The position numbers and the translations under genes were made by a program. From NCBI GenBank assembly GCA_035548675.1, contig DASZSJ010000050.1, forward strand, positions 1 to 31,511: a stretch of DNA of 31,511 bases, read 5' to 3'. The DNA comes from VRUE01 sp035548675 (GTDB taxonomy: Bacteria > Actinomycetota > Thermoleophilia > Solirubrobacterales > 70-9). Numbering within the stretch: position 1 is the stretch's first letter; each line of letters starts with the position of its first letter. The notes below the pieces were generated by a model. That model was not told where the DNA came from and made no database searches. It saw only the letters and a list, made by a program, of their open reading frames with translations. Of the stretch, positions 7,847 through 14,206 are shown in pieces.

Positions 7847-7868
7847 GTGTAACTCATAGGAGCTACAC
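7847..7868. promoter_or_regulatory. probable antitoxin operator palindrome
   Basis: GTGTAACTCAT and AGGAGCTACAC form an interrupted palindrome with 9 of 11 positions matching, placed 11-32 bp upstream of the preferred antitoxin start. Toxin-antitoxin operons are usually autoregulated through such a site. It also explains why the ATG at 7857, within the palindrome, is the less likely start. Confidence 0.5.
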
Positions 7869-7914
7869 CTAGCTCGAATGCTGTGCCAGGCCGTCGCTCG
7901 GTGCGGCGTGGCTC

Positions 7915-8439
7915 TCACCGCCGGCCGAACAGCTCCTCGACCGAGCGTCTGAACGAATCCGGGTCGAGCGCCGGGAACCGGTACAGCTCCGGCTCGATTG
8001 CCTCGAACCGAGTCATGGCGTCGGCGGGGTCGACCAATCCGCTCGCGATCATCTGCTGCACGTCCCGTCGATCCTGGTCATGTCCGCGCTCGGCCTTCGC
8101 GAGGGCCTGGGCGACCAGGTCGAAATGGTGGAAGGAGATCTTGCCTTCGCGACGGATCAGCGGGCTTCGCTCCTCCCAGCCTTTGGGAACCGGGATGAAG
8201 TCCGACGGGGAGGCGAGCTCCACGTTCAGATTGAGCCGCTCCTTCAGCCTCGGGATCTCACGCAGCAGGTCATCGCTGTCGGGAACGACCTTGATGTCGA
8301 CGTCGATCGTGCTCTCCCGCCATCCATACAGCACCGCGGTCGCACCACCGGTGAGGTAGATCCGGCCCTCCGATTTCGCGGCCCGACCGAGCGCCCGCAT
8401 GAACTGCTCGATGTGCGCCTCGTCGGCTAGTTCGCGCAT
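7915..8439 (-). CDS. nucleotidyltransferase-fold protein (AbiEii/MenT-like, DUF6036 type)
   Basis: 174 residues. The motif YLTGGATAVLYGW followed by ESTIDVDIKVV is the GG...(S/T)xDxD signature of the minimal nucleotidyltransferase fold, with both metal-binding aspartates. The rest is helical and ends FRRSVEELFGRR. Relatives are found in AbiE- and MenT-type toxin-antitoxin or phage-defence modules, where the enzyme modifies tRNA 3' ends; whether this one does is inference. It overlaps the upstream small gene by 13 bp, consistent with a two-gene module. It is followed by the VapB-like gene after a gap that holds the operator palindrome. Confidence 0.75.
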   Translation of the reverse strand: MRELADEAHIEQFMRALGRAAKSEGRIYLTGGATAVLYGWRESTIDVDIKVVPDSDDLLREIPRLKERLNLNVELASPSDFIPVPKGWEERSPLIRREGKISFHHFDLVAQALAKAERGHDQDRRDVQQMIASGLVDPADAMTRFEAIEPELYRFPALDPDSFRRSVEELFGRR

Positions 8440-8714
8440 TGCGCTGTTCGCTCGAAGCTGACGAGCCGGCGAATGAGCGCGTTGTAGGACGAATGTGCCG
8501 CGTTGCCCCTTTCCCGGGCCAGGCGCAGGTAGAGCCGGTGCTCGGGGGAGTCGAAGGGGGAGTCCACGTCGTAGCCAAGCGATCGCAGCCGTGGCGCCCC
8601 GATGGACACCAGCAACGCCTCGACGGTTTCCCGTCGCCCCTTCAGGTCCGTGAGGCCACGCTCGACGAGGTCGGCCCCCGGCAGCGATTGCACGCTCTTC
8701 GGCACCGCGTTCAT
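8427..8714 (-). CDS. small protein paired with the nucleotidyltransferase (possible antitoxin)
   Basis: 95 residues, mostly helical and basic (LTDLKGRRETVEALLVSIG, PEHRLYLRLARERGNAAHSS, LIRRLVSFERTAQCAN). I do not recognise a named family. Its stop lies inside the start of the nucleotidyltransferase gene (13-bp overlap), and gene order and size suit the antitoxin or partner position. There is no strong ribosome site before the ATG at 8714. The divergent region upstream contains an 11-bp-stem inverted repeat that could be its operator. Confidence 0.6.
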   Translation of the reverse strand: MNAVPKSVQSLPGADLVERGLTDLKGRRETVEALLVSIGAPRLRSLGYDVDSPFDSPEHRLYLRLARERGNAAHSSYNALIRRLVSFERTAQCAN

Positions 8715-8804
8715 GCTGCTGAGGCTAGCGAGCCAATCCGGCGTCCGGCCCGCGCGTCGCGTGCCAAGTGGCGCCCGGGCACCCGCACCGGAAACCTCTG
8801 GCGA

Positions 8805-8833
8805 CGACCTCGTCGGTCATCGCGACGAGGTCG
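8805..8833. promoter_or_regulatory. 11-bp inverted repeat in a divergent promoter region
   Basis: CGACCTCGTCG and CGACGAGGTCG are perfect arms around a seven-base centre (GTCATCG). The site lies between the leftward two-gene module (start 8714) and the rightward secreted protein (start 8923), so an operator is more likely than a terminator. No T-run follows. Confidence 0.4.
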
Positions 8834-8922
8834 AACGGACTTCAGCGTATCTCGCGGGTGATACGGTGTAGCGGGTCGCACTGGGGAGCGAGAGTCGACT
8901 GCCTGCGTCGCGCACCACCTAA

Positions 8923-10938
8923 ATGCTCGAGTTCAAGCGGAGGAAATGGCGAGGAGTGGCCGGCTTGGCATTTGCCTGTGCCTGCCTATCTTTGGGGGTG
9001 GCAGCGGGGAGTGCGTCTGCAGCGGCGAGCTGGCTGCCGCCGACAGACATATCCGGCGCGAACGAACTGCTCGACGGGCGACCCAAGGTGGCTGTCGATC
9101 CGGCCGGAAACGCGGTCGCGATCTGGGAACGCCACGTCGGCGGCAAGCTGGTCGTCGAGGCGAGCGAACGCCCCGCCGGCGGCGAGTGGTCCACGCCTGA
9201 GCGGGTCTCCCGCGCAAACGAAGAGGGCCGCGAATCGCAGGTGGCGATCGACGACGCCGGCAACGCCTACGCGGTCTGGGTCGAGAAAGGCTTCTCCACG
9301 ACTTCCGTCGTCCGCTCCGCAGTCCGCCCGCCGGGCGGCGAGTGGTCCGTGCCGGAAAACCTCTCACCCCCCTTCCAGGGGCCGCCAGAAGTCGTGCTCG
9401 CCGCGGCCGCCGGGGCGGTCGCCGCTTGGACGATCGATAGCGGTCCCGAAAGGATCGTCCAAGCAGCGGTGCGCCCGGCCGGGGATGGCTGGGAAGACCC
9501 GAAGGACCTCTGTCGGATGCCGGCACCCGACCCGGGCCCCCAGCTGGCAGCCGTGGGAGACGTGGGGATCAACGCGGCGGGCGAAGCGGTCGCGGTCTGG
9601 CAGTGCTTCGACGGCAGCAACAAAATCGTTCAAGCCGCCACCTATCCGGCTGGAGGCGACTGGTCGGAGCCCGAGGACCTCTCGGCAGCCGGCGGGGACG
9701 CGCACGAGCCGCTGGTTGCAATCGACCCCGATGGGGACGCGGTCGCGACCTGGAACCGCTGGGACTCGACCGCAAGCGCCCTCATCGTCCAGGCAGCGGT
9801 GCGCGCAGCGGGGGATGACTGGTCGGCGCCGGAAGACCTCTCGGAGGCACACCTATCCGCTGATCCGGCGCCGGTGGCGATCGACACCGCGGGCAACGCG
9901 GTTGCGGTCTGGCGGCACCCCGGCGACAACATCAACCAGGCCATCCTCCAGGCGGCGGTTCACCCGGCCGGGGGGGAGTGGTCGGCGCCGGAGGACCTCT
10001 CGGCGCCCGGCCAGAGAGCCAGCAATCCGGCGGTGGCGGCGAACGACACGGTAGGCGCGATCGCGACCTGGCAGCAATCCGACGACTCCGCATCGTCGAC
10101 CGTGGTCCAGGCGTCGGTGCGAGCGCCGGGGGCCGACTGGTCGGCGCCGGAGGACCTCTCGGCGTCCGGCGAAGGCGCCGGCCTCCCCGACCTGGCCCTC
10201 GACGCGGCCGGCAACGGAATCGCGGTCTTCGGACGTGCCGGCGACGACGGCGCGTTCGCACAGGCGGCGGGTTACGACTTCGTCGGACCGCGACTCGACG
10301 CTCTCCAGATCCCCGCCACGGGTACCGCTGGGGAGCCGGTCTCCTTTTCGGCATCGCCCCTCGACATGTTCCTCGCCGGGACGAGCTGGGCCTTCGGCGA
10401 CGGCCAGGGTGCCGGTGGCAACGCCGTATCGCACACCTACTCCACGGCGGGGACCTACCAGGTGACGGTCAGCGCCGCCGACGGCGCCGGCAACACCACC
10501 ACGCGGACGGCATCGATTCTGATCAGCCCTCCACCGCCAGGCGAGCGCTGCCGGATCGCGCTCTCCCTCGCGGTCGAGGGGAAGTCGCTGGCCAAGCTCA
10601 TGCGCACCGGAAAGCTGGGCGTCGACACCACCGTCAGCTGCGCCGCCAAGGTGGCGCTGAGCGGTCGGGCGAAGCTCAGGATCCATGCCGGTGGACGGGG
10701 TCGGACGAAGCTGGTGCCGGTCTTCAAGCGGAAGGTTGCCCGGTTCGCAGCGGCGGGCGAGCGCGGGGTGACGCTGTCACTGTCGAAGCGGGGACGCAAG
10801 GCACTGCGGCCGCTGTCCAGGGTGAGGCTCTCGATCGCTGGCAAGGCGAGCGACGACGCCGGCAACATCGCAACCGCAACGACTGCACGGGCCCTGCAAG
10901 CGGGAACGAACCCGCTCGAGCGACGCAGCCGGCCCTAA
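8923..10938 (+). CDS. secreted repeat (probable beta-propeller) protein with PKD domain
   Basis: 671 residues. The basic N-terminus and hydrophobic segment GLAFACACLSLGVAAGSASA form a signal peptide, with cleavage near residue 34. Residues 45-455 hold eight repeats of about 50 residues, each with a pattern like VAIDxAGNAVAVW, then VQAAVRPAGGEWSAPEDLS. The periodic tryptophans and aspartates suggest beta-propeller blades. A PKD domain follows (GEPVSFSASPLD, WAFGDGQG, HTYSTAGTYQVTVSAADG). The C-terminal region carries LSLSKRGRKALRPLSRVRL, like end domains of other secreted actinobacterial proteins. It is probably extracellular and binding rather than catalytic; the ligand is unknown. The ATG at 8923 lacks a clear ribosome site but gives a proper signal peptide. 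Confidence 0.8.
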   Translation: MLEFKRRKWRGVAGLAFACACLSLGVAAGSASAAASWLPPTDISGANELLDGRPKVAVDPAGNAVAIWERHVGGKLVVEASERPAGGEWSTPERVSRANEEGRESQVAIDDAGNAYAVWVEKGFSTTSVVRSAVRPPGGEWSVPENLSPPFQGPPEVVLAAAAGAVAAWTIDSGPERIVQAAVRPAGDGWEDPKDLCRMPAPDPGPQLAAVGDVGINAAGEAVAVWQCFDGSNKIVQAATYPAGGDWSEPEDLSAAGGDAHEPLVAIDPDGDAVATWNRWDSTASALIVQAAVRAAGDDWSAPEDLSEAHLSADPAPVAIDTAGNAVAVWRHPGDNINQAILQAAVHPAGGEWSAPEDLSAPGQRASNPAVAANDTVGAIATWQQSDDSASSTVVQASVRAPGADWSAPEDLSASGEGAGLPDLALDAAGNGIAVFGRAGDDGAFAQAAGYDFVGPRLDALQIPATGTAGEPVSFSASPLDMFLAGTSWAFGDGQGAGGNAVSHTYSTAGTYQVTVSAADGAGNTTTRTASILISPPPPGERCRIALSLAVEGKSLAKLMRTGKLGVDTTVSCAAKVALSGRAKLRIHAGGRGRTKLVPVFKRKVARFAAAGERGVTLSLSKRGRKALRPLSRVRLSIAGKASDDAGNIATATTARALQAGTNPLERRSRP

Positions 10939-10977
10939 GACCTCGCGTGGCCTGAGTGGCCGCCGCGCCCTGCTGCA

Positions 10978-12018
10978 TCAGCTCGATGCCTCGAGCATCA
11001 GCTCGAGCCTCGCGCTCGCTCCGCCGCCGGCGATCGCGGCGCGGACCTGGGCGAGGCCGCGATCGACCGAGTCGCAGAGGCCGGCGGCGGCGAGGCGGAG
11101 GACGGCGCCGAGGGCGGCGGCGACGGCTGCGCCGCCGCCCTCCTCGCCGCTGAGGATCGCCCGCGTCAGCTCGGCCGAGTCGGCCGGGGAGGAGCGGTGC
11201 TCGGGCAGCCTCAGGCCGAGCTCCTGCGGCAGCTCCGGCGCGGCGTCGCCGCTTGCCTGCGGGCGCCCCGGCCGGGGCACGTCGGAGCCCTCGATCCCGC
11301 GCACCGCTATCGCCGCCTCGGAGCCGAGCAGGTCGAGGGCGCCGACCAGGCGCGGGCCGAAGGGCTGGTGGGCGTAGCCGACGACGAAGCGGCGGGCGCC
11401 GAGGTGGTCGACCAGCTTCTCGGCCGAGTGCACCGGCCCGCGCAGCCCGACCTCGTCGCGGATCTCGGCCAGCCGCTGCCAGCCCGGGATCGCCTCGCCG
11501 CTGTGGACGACGCCGATCCCGCTCGCTTCGAGCATCGCCCGCGAGCGCTCCAGCCCCGGCCGGCCGTTGCCGCCGAGCGCCTCGACGACGGCGGCCGGCG
11601 TCGTCCCGTGCTTGGGCCCGAGCGAGTCGCCGCAGTGGATGACGCAGGGTGCGCCGCAGGCGGCGGCCAGCGCGGCGGCGGCGAGCGAGAGCTGCGGGCT
11701 CTCGGCGACGCCGTCGTAGGCGCCGGCGCAGGCGACCGGCGAGCGCGCGCAGGGATCGCGCGAGATCGCCGCGTCGCGCAGCGCCTGGGCGATCCCGGCG
11801 AGCTCCTCCGGCTCCTCGCCCTTCATCCGCATCGCGATCAGGAAGGCCCCCGCCTGCGCGTCGGTGGTCTCGCCGGCGAGCAGCGCCCGCATCGCCTCCC
11901 GCGCCTCTTCGAAGGCAAGCGGGCGGCTGCCGCGGCGGCCCGTCCCGACCGCCTTGATCGTCGCCCGGAAGCCCGCGTACCGGCTGCGGCCCCGCTTCTC
12001 CTCGACCCGCTCACTCAT
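10978..12018 (-). CDS. TrpD-like glycosyltransferase/phosphoribosyltransferase in nitrogen cluster
   Basis: 346 residues with the anthranilate phosphoribosyltransferase fold: the N-terminal helical domain contains LLAGETTDAQAGAFLIAMRM, as in TrpD (L..G....QxgAFL.Alr.KGE). The glycine-rich PRPP loop is altered: where TrpD has GTGGD...NiST, this protein has HCGDSLGPKHGTTPAAVVEA. The substrate is therefore probably not anthranilate; it resembles the TrpD2/YbiB side branch. No trp genes adjoin it. It is the last gene of the leftward operon glnA-glnR-this gene, 33 bp after glnR, which suggests a nitrogen-linked role. It converges on the secreted repeat gene (39-bp gap). Confidence 0.75.
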   Translation of the reverse strand: MSERVEEKRGRSRYAGFRATIKAVGTGRRGSRPLAFEEAREAMRALLAGETTDAQAGAFLIAMRMKGEEPEELAGIAQALRDAAISRDPCARSPVACAGAYDGVAESPQLSLAAAALAAACGAPCVIHCGDSLGPKHGTTPAAVVEALGGNGRPGLERSRAMLEASGIGVVHSGEAIPGWQRLAEIRDEVGLRGPVHSAEKLVDHLGARRFVVGYAHQPFGPRLVGALDLLGSEAAIAVRGIEGSDVPRPGRPQASGDAAPELPQELGLRLPEHRSSPADSAELTRAILSGEEGGGAAVAAALGAVLRLAAAGLCDSVDRGLAQVRAAIAGGGASARLELMLEASS

Positions 12019-12051
12019 TGCTCCACACCTCCCGCATCGCTCGCTCTGTCC

Positions 12052-12711
12052 TCATAGGTCGAACCTGTAGCCGACGCCGCGCACGGTCCTGATCCGCCCC
12101 GCGTGCTCGGAGCCGAGCTTCGCCCGCAGCCGCCGCACGTGGACGTCGACGGTGCGCGCGCCGCCGTAGTAGTCGTAGCCCCAGACCCGGTTCAGCAGCG
12201 CCTCGCGCGAGAAGACCCGGCCGGGGTGGGTGACGAGAAAGCGCAGCAGCTCGTACTCCTTGAAGGCGAAGTCGACCGGCTCGCCGCCGACCGTCACCTG
12301 GTAGGTGACGAGGTCGACCCGCATGCCGCCGGCCTCGACGCAGCGGGCTTCCTCGCCGCCGCCGAGCTGGTGCCGCGCCCGCACGATCCGCGCCTCCAGC
12401 TCGGCGGCGGTGAAGGGCGGGATCAGCAGCTCCTCGCCGACCGGCACGCGCTCGCCGAGGTCCTCGGGCAGGATCGAGAGCACGATCGGGACGTCGGCGA
12501 AGGCGACGTCGTCGCGCAGGCGCTCGCAGAGCGCTTCGTCGCCGATGACCACGGCCAGGTCGGGCGGCCGGCCGGCCACCCCGTCGCTCTCGCTCGGCCG
12601 CAGGTCGCCGTTGGCTTCGACCAGGCGCGGGCTGAAGCCCAGCTCGGCGACCTGAGCCGCCATCCGCGCTCCCCGCGCGGGCTCGGCGCTGTAGATCCAG
12701 GCGTCGGCCAC
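12052..12711 (-). CDS. glnR: GlnR-like orphan OmpR-family nitrogen regulator
   Basis: 219 residues. The C-terminal winged helix (residues 125-219) has FKEYELLRFLVTHPGRVFSR, VWGYDYYGGARTVDVHVRRL and RTVRGVGYRF, very close to actinobacterial GlnR from memory. The N-terminal receiver is degenerate. The acidic pair is replaced (AWIYSAEP), strand 3 (LAVVIGDE) lacks the phospho-aspartate and the strand 5 lysine is proline (LLIPPF), so phosphorylation is not expected. GlnR regulates glnA, nirBD and ammonium uptake in actinobacteria without a kinase. Here it lies three bases after glnA and beside nirB, and the glnA-nirB intergenic region carries matching half-sites. Function is therefore well supported by both sequence and context. 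Confidence 0.88.
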   Translation of the reverse strand: MADAWIYSAEPARGARMAAQVAELGFSPRLVEANGDLRPSESDGVAGRPPDLAVVIGDEALCERLRDDVAFADVPIVLSILPEDLGERVPVGEELLIPPFTAAELEARIVRARHQLGGGEEARCVEAGGMRVDLVTYQVTVGGEPVDFAFKEYELLRFLVTHPGRVFSREALLNRVWGYDYYGGARTVDVHVRRLRAKLGSEHAGRIRTVRGVGYRFDL

Positions 12712-12714
12712 GCC

Positions 12715-14013
12715 CTACAGCCACCGCAGGTAGCGGTCCCGGTCGAAGTCGGTGACGGTGGCGCGGTAGGCGTCCCACTCGGCGCGCTTGTTGGCGGCGA
12801 ACCAGTCGCAGAGGCGGTCGCCGAGGGTCTCGCGGGCGAGCTCGGAGGCGTCGAAGAGGGCGGTCGCCTCGCCCAGGTCGCCGGGCAGGGCGGCCTCGCC
12901 GGAGCCCTCGGCGCCGGCCTCGGCCCCGAGCTCGTAGCCGCGCTCGATCCCGCGCAGGCCGGCGCCGAGGACCAGCGCGAAGAGCAGGTAGGGGTTGGCG
13001 GCGGCGTCGGGCGAGCGCAGCTCGAGCCGCGCCGAATCCTGCTGGCCGGGGCGGCCGCTGGGCAGGCGGACCAGGGCGTTGGCCCCGTTGCGCGACCAGT
13101 TCACGTGGGTCGGCGCCTCGATCGCCGCGGCGATCCGCTTGTAGGAGTTCACCCACTGGTTGGAGACGGCGGCGGTCTCGGCGGCGTGGGCGAGCAGCCC
13201 GGCGAGGAAGGGGCGGCCGCGCCCCCCGGGCGAGTCGCCCTCGGTGTCGAAGAAGAGGTTCTCCTCGCCCTCGTAGAGGGAGAGGTGGAGGTGCATGCCG
13301 CTGCCGCTGAGGCCGTCGAGCGGCTTCGGCATGAAGGTGGCGAAGAGGCCGAGGTCGCGGGCCACCTCCTTGACGACGATGCGGAAGGTGGTGATCGCGT
13401 CGGCCATCGAGAGCGGGTCGGTGTGCTTGAGGTGGATCTCGTGCTGGGAGGGGGCGACCTCGTGGTGGGAGGCGGTCACCGGGATCCCCATCTGCTCGAG
13501 GTGCTCGATCGCGCGGCGGTCGAAGTCGCTGACCACGTCCTGCACCGTGAGGTCGAAGTAGCTGCCGTTGTCGAGCGGCGCGGGCGGCCCGTTCCCGTCC
13601 CCGTCGTTGGCGAAGAGGAAGAACTCGATCTCGCAGCCGACCTGCAGGGTGAGGCCGAGGTCGGCGGCCTGGTCGAGCACCCCGCGCAGCGCCTGGCGGC
13701 TGTCGCCGGCGAACGGCTCGCCCGCCGGCGTGCGCAGGTCGCAGCACATCCGCGCGACCCGCGGCTTGGTCCAGGGCAGGATCTGGAAGGAGCCGGGGTC
13801 CGGCCAGGCGTAGACGTCGCGTTCGCGGCCACGGGTGCGCGCTTCGATCGCCGAGCCGTCGAGGCCGACGCCCTCGACCAGGGCCGGTTCCAGCTCGGAG
13901 ACCGGCACCGAGAGGCTCTTCAGCGAGCCGACCACGTCGACGAACCAGAGGCGCACGAAGCGCACCTCGCGCTCCTCGACGACGCGCATCACGTAGTCGG
14001 TCTCTGCCCGCAC
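12715..14013 (-). CDS. glnA: glutamine synthetase, type I
   Basis: 432 residues; makes glutamine from glutamate, ammonia and ATP. Conserved sites are present: GCEIEFFLF (metal-binding glutamate), SGSGMHLHLSL, EAPTHVNWSRNGANALVRLP (ATP/phosphate arginines) and LELRSPDAAANPYLLFALVL. The adenylylation loop (NLYDLPPEE-type) is absent, so control by GlnE-type modification is not expected and the shorter length fits. It could also be a glutamine synthetase-like ligase for another amine, since actinobacteria have several paralogues. The start is GTG at 14013. It leads the operon with glnR and diverges from nirB; the GlnR-type sites upstream suggest control by nitrogen status. Confidence 0.9.
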   Translation of the reverse strand: MRAETDYVMRVVEEREVRFVRLWFVDVVGSLKSLSVPVSELEPALVEGVGLDGSAIEARTRGRERDVYAWPDPGSFQILPWTKPRVARMCCDLRTPAGEPFAGDSRQALRGVLDQAADLGLTLQVGCEIEFFLFANDGDGNGPPAPLDNGSYFDLTVQDVVSDFDRRAIEHLEQMGIPVTASHHEVAPSQHEIHLKHTDPLSMADAITTFRIVVKEVARDLGLFATFMPKPLDGLSGSGMHLHLSLYEGEENLFFDTEGDSPGGRGRPFLAGLLAHAAETAAVSNQWVNSYKRIAAAIEAPTHVNWSRNGANALVRLPSGRPGQQDSARLELRSPDAAANPYLLFALVLGAGLRGIERGYELGAEAGAEGSGEAALPGDLGEATALFDASELARETLGDRLCDWFAANKRAEWDAYRATVTDFDRDRYLRWL

Positions 14014-14100
14014 CGAGCCAGCCTAGGAACGCCCGTCGCGGGGGTGGTTCGACCGCTGTACAAAATCCCGCCAAGCGGTTGCGCCGCCAAGGCCAAGCCT

Positions 14101-14150
14101 GTTTCGAGCGCGTTTCGAGACGGTTTCGCGCTCCGTCACGAAGCTGTCAC
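14101..14150. promoter_or_regulatory. GlnR box: five half-sites between glnA and nirB
   Basis: Reading rightward: GTTTC at 14101, 14112 and 14123, then GTCAC at 14135 and 14146. Start-to-start spacings are 11, 11, 12 and 11 bp, one helical turn each. On the other strand these read GTGAC-n6-GTGAC-n7-GAAAC-n6-GAAAC-n6-GAAAC. The published actinobacterial GlnR box is built of GTnAC and GAAAC units separated by six bases, so both unit types and the period match. The array ends 56 bp before nirB and starts 87 bp before glnA, well placed to control both operons. Confidence 0.75.
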
Positions 14151-14206
14151 ACGGCCGCAACGAAGTCGAAGCCGGGGCGAAACAAGGATGCGCCAGCCTG
14201 CCGGCC

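Noticed and set aside
7861..7870. CCTAGCTC match to the tRNA-Ala(CGC) 3' end as an attachment-site duplicate
   Set aside because: Only eight bases match and they overlap the antitoxin operator palindrome. A real att repeat should copy more of the T arm.
12011..14074. A 687-residue leftward frame over glnA and glnR
   Set aside because: It is an arginine/proline-rich shadow of the real glutamine synthetase and GlnR frames, with no domain signature.
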